A DNA stretch of 64,000 bases from Kosakonia oryziphila. Lineage in GTDB: Bacteria > Pseudomonadota > Gammaproteobacteria > Enterobacterales > Enterobacteriaceae. Both the position numbers and the translations under genes were made by a program. The notes under the pieces are model-generated. The model worked only from the letters and a program-made list of their open reading frames with translations, ran no database searches and had not been told where the DNA came from. Shown here one piece after another: positions 7,796 through 16,414 of the stretch (its first letter is position 1; the number at the start of each line of letters is the position of its first letter). The stretch is taken from the NCBI RefSeq assembly GCF_900094795.1, contig NZ_FMBC01000015.1, positions 1-64,000 of the forward strand, read 5' to 3'.

Positions 7796-8542
7796 ATGCA
7801 AACACAAAGTATCAATGCAGCCACCAGACCGGATCATTTCTTTAAAGGGCAAAATATCGTCATCATTGGCGGCTCATCGGGGATTGGGCTGGAGACTGCC
7901 CGGCAGGCTAAGGAAGCTGGCGGTAATGTTTTTCTGATATCCCGCAGCCCGCAACGTCTTCAGGATGCATCTGAGGCTATCGGAGGAGCAATTCAGATTG
8001 TCGCTGATATTGCTAATCCACGGCCGACAATTTTTGCAGGAATTGAGAGGATTGATCATTTATTTATCACCGCCGGAACAGCACGCCTGCAACCATTGAC
8101 TGAAGAATCCGAAACGGATCTCAGGCAGGTGATAAATGAGCGACTGATTGGGCCGTTACTGGCCGTCAGGGCTGCTCTACCCATCCTGCATTCAGCCAGC
8201 TCAGTTACCCTGACTTCCGCACAACTGTCTTCCCGTCCGCTAAACGTCGGAGCAATCATGGCAGCAGCCGTCTCAGCAGTCGAAAGTTTAACGCGCGCGC
8301 TCGCGATCGAGTTGTCACCGATACGGGTCAATGCGATAGCGCCAGGCATGATCGATACACCACTTCTGGATGCCCTGATGGGAGATGAAAAGCGGAAGGT
8401 GCTGGAACAAACAGCATCGAACCTGCCTGCGAAAGTAGTGGGGCGCCCGGAAGATATTGCACAGGCAGCTCTTTTTCTGATGAGTAACCGCTTCATTACA
8501 GGAGAAGTTCTGCATGTGGACGGCGGGGGGCGCTGGGTATAA
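7796..8542 (+). CDS. Short-chain dehydrogenase-like protein with degenerate active site
   Basis: 248 residues with a Rossmann fold: GGSSGIG at 25-31 and the family C-terminus IAPGMIDTP and GEVLHVDGGG. The structural NAG motif is TAG (residues 92-94). The serine of the catalytic set is present (TLTS, S141). However, the YxxxK motif is missing: the aligned residues are M155 and V159 in GAIMAAAVSAVESLTRALA. It therefore may bind NAD(P) without classical dehydrogenase chemistry, or use another mechanism. Divergently paired with the LysR gene at 6770-7675. The substrate is unknown. Confidence 0.85.
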   Translation: MQTQSINAATRPDHFFKGQNIVIIGGSSGIGLETARQAKEAGGNVFLISRSPQRLQDASEAIGGAIQIVADIANPRPTIFAGIERIDHLFITAGTARLQPLTEESETDLRQVINERLIGPLLAVRAALPILHSASSVTLTSAQLSSRPLNVGAIMAAAVSAVESLTRALAIELSPIRVNAIAPGMIDTPLLDALMGDEKRKVLEQTASNLPAKVVGRPEDIAQAALFLMSNRFITGEVLHVDGGGRWV

Positions 8543-8756
8543 GTAAATCGCGGGGCGTTCTGGCGGAGGGTGACGCGTAATGCTCGACAAGTCGATACCG
8601 CTAAACCCAGAGAGAAAACCGACAAACTGTCGGATGACGATGCGTCAGCATCCCTGCAAAACGACCCAATAACTCTGTGCTGGCCGGGCATGCGCTGCGA
8701 TACCAGCAACGCATGCCTTTGTACTACAATTATTTTTTATGCTGACGGGATGCCAG

Positions 8757-9434
8757 ATGATTAACCGCGAACTGGATGCCCTCTACCATTCGACAAACCA
8801 GCAAACCCTTGCGCAGTGGCGGGTTACCCGCGATATCGGCGAGCCACGAGGCGAGTATTACGATCCGCGCAGGCTTGCGCTGGCCGCAGGGATACAGCCA
8901 GACATGCCTGCGCAGGTCAGCGCGCTTCTTGATGATTTGCAGCAACTTGCCGGGCGCGATCCGTTAGCGGATATCCTGCCCGCAGAAGGATTTCATTTCA
9001 CCTTCTTACCCCTGACATTACCACTCTACGAACATGGGGAGTCCTTACCGGAGAAGCTCCATCACTTAACAACGTGTTGGAATAGCTATCATGCACAGAC
9101 AATTAAGATAGGTGCATTACGGCTGGTGGCATTACCCGGTCAGCTATTGCTTGCGGGTATCGCTGATGAACGGGCGATGGCGATGCGCCACGCTTTTTGC
9201 CAGCAGGTTTTGCATTCAGCATGGCGGGACGAATTGCTTGCCAGACACACGGCGTCACCCTTGCCGCCATTATTTTGGCACAGCACACTGTTACGTTATG
9301 GCGCAACCTACTTGCCGCAGACGCTACGGGAGTTCTTCCTCGCCCGGCAGGGGCGTGATTATGGTGACGTTGCTGGCAGTCTGAAACTGGCCCGCATCAA
9401 TTACAACTGGACGCAGTGCTATCCTTTGGATTAG
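8757..9434 (+). CDS. Predicted 2H phosphoesterase-like protein (unknown substrate)
   Basis: 225 residues if started at ATG 8757 (GGGA 6 bp upstream); an in-frame ATG at 8739 would add six residues. I do not recognise a named family. It carries two HxTx motifs about 95 residues apart, HFTF (80-83) and HSTL (175-178), the hallmark of the 2H/LigT-like phosphoesterase fold, which cleaves 2',3'-cyclic phosphates, cyclic nucleotides or RNA ends. No signal peptide or membrane span is visible. It is 115 bp upstream of a MlrA-like MerR gene on the same strand. Assignment rests on motif spacing and is moderate. Confidence 0.65.
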   Translation: MINRELDALYHSTNQQTLAQWRVTRDIGEPRGEYYDPRRLALAAGIQPDMPAQVSALLDDLQQLAGRDPLADILPAEGFHFTFLPLTLPLYEHGESLPEKLHHLTTCWNSYHAQTIKIGALRLVALPGQLLLAGIADERAMAMRHAFCQQVLHSAWRDELLARHTASPLPPLFWHSTLLRYGATYLPQTLREFFLARQGRDYGDVAGSLKLARINYNWTQCYPLD

Positions 9435-9548
9435 TGCGATAGCAACCCGTAAAGGGTTACGGTACTCCGGCTGGCGGGCAGGTGCTTCATTCAACAAGAA
9501 AATATCCGTGATATATTGAGCGTTACTTTCTTTCATCAGGCGCAACCC

Positions 9549-10274
9549 ATGTCCTACTCGATCGGCGAATTTGCCAGGCTTTGCGGGATCACCGCCACGA
9601 CGCTGCGTGCATGGCAGCGCCGTTATGGTCTGCTCAAGCCGCTGCGCACTGAAGGCGGACACAGGTTGTACAGCGATGACGATGTGCAGCAGGCGCTAAA
9701 AATACTCGACTGGATAAAAAAAGGTGTGCCTGTTAGCCAGGTGAAACCTCTGTTGGCGCGTCCGGGTAGCCGTCATGCGAATAACTGGCTGACACTTCAG
9801 CAGACGATGCTTCAGCATCTGAAAGAGGGCAAAATCGAATCCCTGCGTCAGCTCATTTATAACTCAGGCCGTGAATATCCAAGGGGCGAACTGGTACGCG
9901 AAGTATTACGCCCGCTGCGTGGCCTGGTGTCGGCGAATGTCGCGGCGATGATGACCCTGCGGGAGATTCTCGATGGCATCATTATTTCCTACACGGCGTT
10001 TTGTCTGGAAGGGGATAAAAAAGCGCCCGGCGAACACTATCTGCTCACTGGCTGGCACCTTAACGATCCCTGTGAAATATGGCTTGAAGCATTACTTCGC
10101 ACCGGGCAGGGGCAGCGTATTGATATTCTCCCGTCTCCTCCGGCAATGCTGGCACCAGAGATCTTCCCTCAGCGCAAATGGCTGCTGGTTACCAGCGGAA
10201 AGCTGACCGCCGCGCGTAAAAAACAGATTACGCAGTGGCAGCAGGTTGTCTCCCTCGATGTGATTATCCTTTAA
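9549..10274 (+). CDS. MerR-family regulator, MlrA/BluR-like
   Basis: 241 residues. The N-terminal MerR winged helix is unmistakable: YSIGEFARLCGITATTLRAW followed by QRRYGLLKPLRTEGGHRLYS (residues 2-41). The rest (about 75-241) aligns in style with MlrA and BluR of E. coli: EYPRGELVREVL, LDGIIISYTAFCLE and LLTGWHLNDPCEIWLEALLR, a degenerate B12-binding-like effector region. MlrA activates csgD; BluR is antagonised by a blue-light protein. This is a third paralogue rather than an obvious orthologue of either, so I give no symbol. The start at 9549 fits the family's short N-terminus. It is followed by a DUF523-DUF1722 gene. Confidence 0.85.
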   Translation: MSYSIGEFARLCGITATTLRAWQRRYGLLKPLRTEGGHRLYSDDDVQQALKILDWIKKGVPVSQVKPLLARPGSRHANNWLTLQQTMLQHLKEGKIESLRQLIYNSGREYPRGELVREVLRPLRGLVSANVAAMMTLREILDGIIISYTAFCLEGDKKAPGEHYLLTGWHLNDPCEIWLEALLRTGQGQRIDILPSPPAMLAPEIFPQRKWLLVTSGKLTAARKKQITQWQQVVSLDVIIL

Positions 10275-10427
10275 AAAATACACCCGTTAGCTTAATTTTT
10301 TCTTGCGCATAACTAGTTGTAATAGTTATTCATTTATAAATTTCATCTATAAAACTTAGACAAATATATATTCTTGTGCAATTTTTAAAGTAAGTCTTTT
10401 TATACCCGTTAAGCGCAGGGGGCATTT

Positions 10428-11387
10428 ATGAACCATCAACCCACAATTGGGATTAGCGGCTGTCTGACTGGCTCCGCCGTGCGTTTCGACGGAGGACATA
10501 AGCGCATGGGGTTTGTCATGGATGAACTGGCGCCGTGGGTCACGTTTAAACCTGTCTGCCCGGAGATGGCTATTGGTCTGCCGGTTCCTCGTCCGGCGCT
10601 GCGTCTGATCCAGACCATCGATGGTGACACCCGCATGCGTTTTAGCCACGATCCGCAAGAAGATGTGACGGCCAAAATGGCTGACTTTGCCGAGCGGTTC
10701 CTGCCTTCCGTCAGTAACTTATCCGGCTTTATTGTCTGCGCTAAATCGCCCAGTTGCGGGATGGAACGTGTACGGCTGTATGATGAGCAGGGCCATCGCG
10801 GTCGTAAGGAGGGCATCGGGCTGTTTACCGCTGCGCTGCTGAAAAAATACCCGTGGCTACCGGTAGAAGAGGATGGGCGCTTGCACGATCCTTTGCTGTG
10901 CGAAAACTTTGTCGAGCGCATCTTCGCGTTGCGTGAGCTGAATGCGCTGCGTGAAGAGGGATTAACCCGCAACAATTTGCTGGCGTTTCACAGCCGCTAC
11001 AAACTTCAGTTGCTGGCTCATCATCAGGGTGGTTACCGCAACATAGGGCCTTTTGTTGCCCGGCTTGCCGAGTGGCAAGATCTGGATGCTTTCTTTGTCG
11101 CTTACCGCGAGCAGTTTATGGCGATCCTCAAGCATGTCGCTTCGCGCAAGAATCACACCAACGTGCTGATGCATATTCAGGGTTATTTTACCCGGCAGCT
11201 CACCAACCGGCAGCGCGCCGAACTACTGTCGGTGATCACCAATTATCGGCTTGGGTTATTGCCGCTCCTTGCGCCGTTAACATTGCTGCAACACTATCTG
11301 GCGGAATATCCCGACAGTTATCTGCAAACACAGAACTATTTCGCGCCTTATCCCGCCAATCTCGGCCTGCGGCTCGCCGTAAGCTGA
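10428..11387 (+). CDS. DUF523-DUF1722 fusion protein (YbgA-like)
   Basis: 319 residues in two domains. The N-terminal DUF523 part (about 5-150) has conserved cysteines in GISGCLTG, KPVCPEM and CAKSPSCGMERVRLY, suggesting a metal or thiol site. The C-terminal DUF1722 part (about 185-305), starting LLAFHSRYKLQLLAHH, is the E. coli YbgA domain, which in E. coli is encoded beside photolyase. Such fusions are commonly found beside MerR-type regulators, as here. The biochemical role is unknown; a link to light or DNA-repair responses is inference from neighbours in other genomes. The 153-bp spacer upstream is AT-rich and suggests its own promoter. Confidence 0.85.
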   Translation: MNHQPTIGISGCLTGSAVRFDGGHKRMGFVMDELAPWVTFKPVCPEMAIGLPVPRPALRLIQTIDGDTRMRFSHDPQEDVTAKMADFAERFLPSVSNLSGFIVCAKSPSCGMERVRLYDEQGHRGRKEGIGLFTAALLKKYPWLPVEEDGRLHDPLLCENFVERIFALRELNALREEGLTRNNLLAFHSRYKLQLLAHHQGGYRNIGPFVARLAEWQDLDAFFVAYREQFMAILKHVASRKNHTNVLMHIQGYFTRQLTNRQRAELLSVITNYRLGLLPLLAPLTLLQHYLAEYPDSYLQTQNYFAPYPANLGLRLAVS

Positions 11388-11502
11388 CGTAATGCGAAAA
11401 GAGATGCAGAAAGAGAACTATTGCAATTTGCGTCAAGATGCGGGACTTTTGGCGTGAGGTTTTTCTCAACCCGAAATAAATACCGAAAAAAGAGAACGTG
11501 CT

Positions 11503-12138
11503 ATGCAACATATCATTGAAGGCTTCCTCAGCTTCCAGAAAGAAATTTTCCCGCAACGTAAAGAGCTGTTCCGTAGCCTGGCATCCAGCCAGAATCCGAA
11601 GGCGTTGTTTATCTCCTGCTCAGACAGCCGTCTGGTGCCGGAGCTGGTGACGCAACAGGAGCCGGGGCAGCTTTTTGTTATCCGCAATGCCGGTAATATT
11701 GTGCCGTCGTTCGGACCGGAGCCGGGTGGCGTATCAGCGACAATCGAATATGCGGTTGTGGCGCTGGGCGTGACGGATATCGTGATTTGTGGTCACTCCA
11801 ACTGCGGCGCAATGAAAGCGATCGCTACTGCACAGAGTCTGGAGCCAATGCCAGCGGTGGCCCACTGGTTGCACTATTCAGATGCGGCAAAAGCCGTTGT
11901 TGAGAAAAGGACTTTCGAAAACGAGACCGACAAAGTCAATGCGATGGTCGAAGAGAACGTGATCGCGCAACTTAACAATATCAAAACGCATCCTTCTGTG
12001 GCCGTCGGGCTTCGTGACAACGCGCTGCGTCTGCACGGGTGGGTTTACGATATTGAAAGCGGCGAAATCCGTACGCTGAATAAAAACAGCAAGAAATACG
12101 TTTCGCTGGCCGAAAATCCGACGGTCTATTTTGAATAA
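11503..12138 (+). CDS. Beta-class carbonic anhydrase, CynT-like
   Basis: 211-residue zinc enzyme interconverting CO2 and bicarbonate in the cytoplasm. The zinc ligands and catalytic dyad are visible: C39, D41 and R43 in [10 protein letters not shown]98 and C101 in CGHSNCGAM. The RNAGNIVPS and [14 protein letters not shown] blocks are those of E. coli CynT (219 residues). There are no cynR, cynS or cynX genes nearby, so it is not in a cyanate operon and more likely supplies bicarbonate generally. A strong terminator follows at 12179. I leave the symbol empty because the cyn context is missing. Confidence 0.93.
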   Translation: MQHIIEGFLSFQKEIFPQRKELFRSLASSQNPKALFISCSDSRLVPELVTQQEPGQLFVIRNAGNIVPSFGPEPGGVSATIEYAVVALGVTDIVICGHSNCGAMKAIATAQSLEPMPAVAHWLHYSDAAKAVVEKRTFENETDKVNAMVEENVIAQLNNIKTHPSVAVGLRDNALRLHGWVYDIESGEIRTLNKNSKKYVSLAENPTVYFE

Positions 12139-12178
12139 ACCGTATCCCTGGCTGAAGCGTCAGCCCCGATAAATGCGT

Positions 12179-12202
12179 AAAGGCTGCCAGGCAGCCTTTT
12201 TT
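12179..12202 (+). terminator. Rho-independent terminator after carbonic anhydrase
   Basis: AAAGGCTG pairs with CAGCCTTT around a small CCAGG loop, followed by TTTTTT at 12197-12202. It lies about 40 bp after the carbonic anhydrase stop. Confidence 0.85.
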
Positions 12203-12303
12203 ATGCGCAGTAAGTAGCTGCGTGATGCCACTAACTATTCTGTAGCGAAAGATGATGTCGGCGTCTAATCGGGTTAATGACATTCGTGTCGCCTTCGCGG
12301 GCA

Positions 12304-12330
12304 TAAAAAAAGCGCCCGAAGGCGCCTCTC
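12304..12330 (-). terminator. Rho-independent terminator of the first DUF1471 gene
   Basis: Read on the minus strand: GAGGCGCC, loop TTCG, GGCGCTTTTTTT. A stable tetraloop hairpin with a U-tract 21 bp beyond the stop of the gene at 12351-12560. Confidence 0.88.
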
Positions 12331-12350
12331 ACACAGACATCGCAACAATC

Positions 12351-12560
12351 TTATTTAGTCAGTTCGGCGGTCATGTGTACGTTGTTATTGGTATTGGCTT
12401 CAATAATTTTGTAAGACGCACCTTCTTTTTGTGCCTGGGCGGCAATCACGGATTCTGCATCATCCAGCGTGCGGCCGGTTGCCGTAACGGTCTGTGCGAA
12501 AGCGCCAAAAGAGAGAGCAGAAAGTGCAGCAGCGATAGCGATAGTATTGAAAGTTTTCAT
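12351..12560 (-). CDS. Small periplasmic DUF1471 (YdgH/BhsA/McbA-like) protein
   Basis: 69 residues from the ATG at 12558-12560 (AAGGAA upstream); an upstream in-frame ATG would add an unlikely tail before the signal peptide. MKTFNTIAIAAALSALSFGAFA is a clear Sec signal peptide. The mature part starts QTVTATGRTLDDAESVIAAQ and continues AQKEGASYKIIEANTNNN, the DUF1471 fold (BhsA/McbA/YhcN group). Relatives respond to stress, pH, metals or biofilm conditions and sit in the periplasm or outer membrane. A second DUF1471 gene lies 88 bp upstream on the same strand, but its own AT-rich leader suggests separate promoters. Confidence 0.88.
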   Translation of the reverse strand: MKTFNTIAIAAALSALSFGAFAQTVTATGRTLDDAESVIAAQAQKEGASYKIIEANTNNNVHMTAELTK

Positions 12561-12648
12561 GGTGTTATTCCTTAAATTTTTCATTCGTGTTGGGCGTTAT
12601 TGCCCAAATCTAAAAAGCTTCTGTTGCGGCTGGTGTCCAGCCAACGTC

Positions 12649-12906
12649 TTATTTGTAAATAACTGCGGTGCCGTGCAGCGAGTTCGGGCCGGTCACTGAG
12701 GTGATGCGGAACGATTTCGCGCCCATTTCATCGGCTTTCTGCGCCAGTTCACTTTCCAGCGAAGAGAGGTTGGTGCCGGCATTGGCGGAAATCACGCCTA
12801 CTTTTTGCTGGTCAGCCGGAGAAGACTGAACTTCTACCGCAGCCATGCTGGCAAAAGAGAGGGAGCTAAGGACTGCAACGGCGATCAGGGATTGAATGCT
12901 TTTCAT
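12649..12906 (-). CDS. Small periplasmic DUF1471 (BhsA/McbA-like) protein
   Basis: 85 residues. Signal peptide MKSIQSLIAVAVLSSLSFASMAA, then VEVQSSPADQQKVGVISANA, a Ser/Leu linker, AQKADEMGAKSFRITSVTG and LHGTAVIYK. The VGVISANAGTNLSSLE...AVIYK pattern is typical of BhsA/McbA/YahO-type DUF1471 proteins (about 85 residues). It is a paralogue of the neighbouring gene with low identity. The 250-bp AT-rich region upstream is shared with the divergent TetR gene at 13155. Probable role: envelope stress response; the exact ligand is unknown. Confidence 0.88.
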   Translation of the reverse strand: MKSIQSLIAVAVLSSLSFASMAAVEVQSSPADQQKVGVISANAGTNLSSLESELAQKADEMGAKSFRITSVTGPNSLHGTAVIYK

Positions 12907-13154
12907 GTGATTTACCTTTCTAAAATGGTTTGTTTGGCCGTCGTAAGTATTAACTTAACGATCGATAGGTAAATCATAAGTGTGATCTGCATCACTCGTC
13001 AATATTATTTTTATAGTGATCATTAAAGTAAATATTAATTACTTATTAATCAATTTGTTATTAAGTTATTTTTTTTAAAATCTTCGCTGGCTATCACCTG
13101 TGTAATGTTTTTATAATGATTAGTAATTAAATTCATGTGGACAAGGGAGGAACC

Positions 13155-13790
13155 ATGACAACCGATGTCACATGCTGTACGAAAAAAGGTCGTGGGCGAC
13201 CGAAAGTCTTCGACAGAGCGGAGATGATGGACAAAGCGATGATGCTGTTCTGGCAGCATGGCTATGAAGCCACATCGCTGGTTGAGCTGGCGGAAGCCAC
13301 CGGCGCGAAAGCGCCAACGCTGTATGCGGAGTTCACTAATAAAGAAGGGTTATTCATGGCGGTTCTCGACCGCTACATGTCGCGCTTTATTGCGCAATAC
13401 CAGGCGACGCTATTTTGTGATGACAAGAACGTAACTCAGGCACTGCGGGATTATTTCACAGCGGTAGTCGGCTGTTTTACCCGTAGCGACACACCAGCGG
13501 GCTGCTTTTTGATCAACACCTCTGCCACCGTATCATCGTCGGCTGCGCCTATCGTCGAGACGATCAGGGAAAAGCATGCCTCGCAGGAGCAGACTCTGCT
13601 GACTTTTTTGCAGCAGCGCCAGTTGCGCGGTGAGATCCCGTCGCACAGCGATCTGCCGGTTATTGCGCATTTCTTAATGTGTATTGTGCAGGGGATGGCG
13701 ATCAGCGCGCGGGAAGGTGCGACGCGGGAAAAACTGATGCAGATTATCGACACCACGCTGCGTTTATGGCCGGATCTGGTGAAAGCATGA
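13155..13790 (+). CDS. TetR/AcrR-family transcriptional regulator
   Basis: 211 residues. The HTH is near the N-terminus: GRPKVFDRAEMMDKAMMLFW, then HGYEATSLVELAEATGAKAPTLYAEF (residues about 11-60). The ligand-binding domain is all-helical with AGCFLINTSATVSSS typical of the AcrR-like subgroup. I start at ATG 13155 because GGGAGG lies 6 bp upstream; a GTG at 13137 is in frame but has no ribosome site. The 250-bp upstream region separates it from the divergent DUF1471 gene, a possible target. A CCCAGGC hairpin follows. Inducer unknown. Confidence 0.87.
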   Translation: MTTDVTCCTKKGRGRPKVFDRAEMMDKAMMLFWQHGYEATSLVELAEATGAKAPTLYAEFTNKEGLFMAVLDRYMSRFIAQYQATLFCDDKNVTQALRDYFTAVVGCFTRSDTPAGCFLINTSATVSSSAAPIVETIREKHASQEQTLLTFLQQRQLRGEIPSHSDLPVIAHFLMCIVQGMAISAREGATREKLMQIIDTTLRLWPDLVKA

Positions 13791-13800
13791 AGATAAGGAA

Positions 13801-13820
13801 CCCAGGCCAGAATGCCTGGG
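13801..13820. terminator. Hairpin between convergent TetR and ABM genes
   Basis: CCCAGGC (13801-13807) pairs perfectly with GCCTGGG (13814-13820), loop CAGAAT. It lies between two convergent genes, 11 bp after the TetR stop and 8 bp beyond the ABM stop. There is no U-tract, so termination is plausible but not certain. Confidence 0.5.
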
Positions 13821-13828
13821 TGTGGTCG

Positions 13829-14119
13829 TCAGGCAACAGCGGTCAGCGCCGTTACCTGCAAATCGGCTAAGCCGTCGATGGCGCTGACCAGCGCTTTGAA
13901 CGGTGCGGCTTGTTCATGCTGCGCCAGCATTTGCGCCGATTGCCAGCGCTCAATCATCACGAACTGATGATCGTTTTTGCTGTTGACATGTAGCTGGTAT
14001 TGCTCGCATCCTGGCTCGCCCTGAACGTCCCGCTCCACAGTTTTCAGCGCCTGGGCTACTTTGTCACGGGCACCTGCATGGGCGGTAATGGTAGCGACAA
14101 TAGTGATTTTTTCCTGCAT
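13829..14119 (-). CDS. Antibiotic biosynthesis monooxygenase (ABM) domain protein
   Basis: 96 residues, a single ABM ferredoxin-like domain: ITIVATITAHAGARDKVAQA, EPGCEQYQLHVN, FVMIERWQSAQMLAQHEQAA. YgiN-type quinol monooxygenases have this length and the CEQY/W core; the enzymes oxidise quinols or small aromatics without cofactors. It lies 109 bp downstream of the AraC-family gene on the same strand, so it may be read through from the SDR-SDR-MFS-AraC operon or have its own promoter. The substrate cannot be told. Confidence 0.85.
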   Translation of the reverse strand: MQEKITIVATITAHAGARDKVAQALKTVERDVQGEPGCEQYQLHVNSKNDHQFVMIERWQSAQMLAQHEQAAPFKALVSAIDGLADLQVTALTAVA

Positions 14120-14228
14120 TTTTCTGCTCCGTTAAGCGTCTAAAACTGCACTCAGTTTACGCCGCCTGTGTGAACAAATAATCCACTTTCGGGCAACAGC
14201 ACTTTCATTCGCAGAGAGAAAATAGGGC

Positions 14229-15164
14229 TTAGCGCCCAATACGCAACGATTGCGGCGGAATGCCATAGCCGCGAATAAAGACTTCCCGCATATGGCGACG
14301 ATCGCGAAAACCCGATTCGCGAGCGATGGCATCCAGCGACAGACGGCTTTGCTCAATCATCAGCCGCGCAGCTTCCAGACGTAATCCCTCAATCGCCTTA
14401 GCCGGAGATTTCCCCGTCTCCTGACGAAACAGGCGGCTAAGCTGGCGGGCGCTCAGATGGACGGCATCGGCCAGTAGTTCCACTGTCAGCGCTTTGCTCA
14501 GGTTGCTGCGGGCATATTCGAGCGCGCTTTGCAGACGATCGGAACGCGGTGCCAGCGCCAGCATCTCCGAGTGCTGCGTTTGCCCGCCGGAGCGCCGCTG
14601 GTTCATCACCAGATTGTGCGCCACCGCGCGGGCGATCTCCGCGCCCAGATCTTTTTCCACCATGCCGAGCGCCATGTCCAGCCCGGCGGTCATGCCTGCG
14701 GAAGTCCAGATTTGATCATCAATGATAAAAATGCGGTCATCTTCAAGCTGTATGTCGGGATGCATCTGCAACAAACTGTGGGCGTGCGCCCAGTGCGTGG
14801 TCGCGCGTTTTTTCTCCAGCAATCCGGCCTGTGCCAGCACAAATGCGCCGGTGCAGACTCCCGCAATGCGGCGTGCCCGAAGCGCAGTGGTTTGCAGAAA
14901 ATTGACGATGCCAGCCGATGCCGGTTTTTCAGCCGGTGTCAGTACGCCCGCCACCAGCCAGCTATCCACCTGCGTGTCATGCGGAAGCGGCAGTGAATCC
15001 ACACCAATGCCCGATGATGAGCGCACCGTGCCACCAAATTCGGAGTAGACCTCTGGCTGGTAAAAGGCTTTGCCGGCAGCCATGTTGGCGAACTCAAACA
15101 CGGTCAGCGTGGACAGTGCCAGCACCTGAAAATGATCGGCAATGATTAAGCCAATTTTGTGCAT
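14229..15164 (-). CDS. AraC-family regulator with DJ-1/PfpI domain (FtrA/GATase1-like)
   Basis: 311 residues from ATG 15164 (AGGGAG upstream). The N-terminal half (1-185) is a class-I glutamine amidotransferase-like DJ-1/PfpI domain with IAGVCTGAFVLAQAGLL around the nucleophile-elbow cysteine and ATTHW after it. The C-terminal half (about 205-308) has two AraC HTH motifs: LADAVHLSARQLSRLFRQET and IARESGFRDRRHMREVF. Such regulators usually sense small metabolites and activate neighbouring catabolic or efflux genes. It is the last gene after two SDRs and an MFS pump, with a 9-bp gap to the MFS gene, so the operon is probably self-regulated. Confidence 0.9.
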   Translation of the reverse strand: MHKIGLIIADHFQVLALSTLTVFEFANMAAGKAFYQPEVYSEFGGTVRSSSGIGVDSLPLPHDTQVDSWLVAGVLTPAEKPASAGIVNFLQTTALRARRIAGVCTGAFVLAQAGLLEKKRATTHWAHAHSLLQMHPDIQLEDDRIFIIDDQIWTSAGMTAGLDMALGMVEKDLGAEIARAVAHNLVMNQRRSGGQTQHSEMLALAPRSDRLQSALEYARSNLSKALTVELLADAVHLSARQLSRLFRQETGKSPAKAIEGLRLEAARLMIEQSRLSLDAIARESGFRDRRHMREVFIRGYGIPPQSLRIGR

Positions 15165-15173
15165 CACGACTCC

Positions 15174-16379
15174 CTAAGATCCCAGGCTGGCGGGCTGAAG
15201 CGTCGGGCAGCGAACGCGTAATCGCTGCGAAATCAGCAAGCTGATTAACGCCAGTAATAAAAACAAAACAGCGCTGATCATCACACCATAAAAACCCAAC
15301 AGCGGATAGATCCACGACGCGACGGCCGAGCCAAAACCAATACCGCAGAACATGAAGGCACTGGTTAACGCCAGCGAAATCCCGCGTGTTTCGGCAGTGG
15401 CGATTTCCACCACTCGCCGCTGCTGGGACGGCCACAACAGATCCGTAGAGAAGGCCCACAGTACCAGCAGCAGATAAAGCAGCATCAGTTTTGCGGGCAG
15501 GATCATCATCGCCAGCATATCCACAATCAGCAGCGTGATGCCCACCACCAGTAAACGCTCGGCGCTGTAGCGACGCGCTGCGCGGCCAACAAACAGGTTG
15601 CCAAAAATCCCGGCGACGCCAATCACCGCTAACGCAACAGAAACGCTGGTGGTTGTGCCGTGCCAGTTATCGCGGATCAGCGGAGAGATAAACGCGTACA
15701 TGTCGTAGACGCCGGAGGTGATAAAAAATACCACCAGGAATGCCGCCAACGATTTACCCTCTGCCAGCACAGCGACCAACTGGCGAAAGCGGATATCCGC
15801 GCCTTTAACGATATTCGGCACGCTTAACCAGACTGCCAGTACCGTAAGCAAGCTGAACAAAGCGACCAGCGCAAACAGTTCACGTGCGCCCCATGTTGTT
15901 GCAATCCAGGCGGCCAGCGGGATCCCCACCATGCTCGCCATCGAGACACCAAGCAATATCATGGCGATAGCACTGCCGCGATCGTGCTGCGCCACTAACT
16001 CCGCGCCGAGCGCCACCAGTACCGGCCCAATCAGCGAAGCGCCGAGCCCCATCACAATACGCGAAGCGATGAGCATCGGGTAATCTGCTGCCATCGCGAA
16101 GAGAAATGCGCCGAGGCCAAACACCAGCATCCCGGCCAGCACCTGATATTTACGCATCAGGTGACCGAAAAAGATCTGCGCCAGCGGAGCGGCCAGCGCG
16201 AAGGTCAAACCGAAAATGGAGAGCAGGCGGGCGCTTTGCCCGTCGCTTAATCTCCATTCATGCGAGACTGCGGCCAGGCTGCCCGCAACCGACAGCGCGC
16301 CTGTCGCCTGAACAAAATAGGCCAGGCTCAGCGCCCACAGGGCGCGTCTTTGCGAAGGGGAGATTTGGTTCTGCATCAT
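15174..16379 (-). CDS. MFS transporter (sugar/drug efflux type)
   Basis: 401 residues with about 12 hydrophobic spans. The loop between spans 2 and 3 reads FGHLMRKYQVLAGM, a variant of the GxLaDrxGrk signature; the ASRIVMGLGASLIGP motif is typical of the DHA1 or YdeA/AraJ-like efflux group. The cargo is unknown. A second ATG at 16376 has slightly better spacing from GGAG. It sits 35 bp after an SDR gene and 9 bp before the AraC gene, within one transcription unit, suggesting export of a compound that the SDRs handle. Confidence 0.88.
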   Translation of the reverse strand: MMQNQISPSQRRALWALSLAYFVQATGALSVAGSLAAVSHEWRLSDGQSARLLSIFGLTFALAAPLAQIFFGHLMRKYQVLAGMLVFGLGAFLFAMAADYPMLIASRIVMGLGASLIGPVLVALGAELVAQHDRGSAIAMILLGVSMASMVGIPLAAWIATTWGARELFALVALFSLLTVLAVWLSVPNIVKGADIRFRQLVAVLAEGKSLAAFLVVFFITSGVYDMYAFISPLIRDNWHGTTTSVSVALAVIGVAGIFGNLFVGRAARRYSAERLLVVGITLLIVDMLAMMILPAKLMLLYLLLVLWAFSTDLLWPSQQRRVVEIATAETRGISLALTSAFMFCGIGFGSAVASWIYPLLGFYGVMISAVLFLLLALISLLISQRLRVRCPTLQPASLGS

Positions 16380-16414
16380 GAACTCCAGGGGGCAGCGGGC
16401 TGCCCCGCCATCGG

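Noticed and set aside
10320..10390. Possible MerR/LitR dyad (TAGACAA and TTGTGCA) before the DUF523-DUF1722 gene
   Set aside because: The arms match poorly; too weak to list as an operator.
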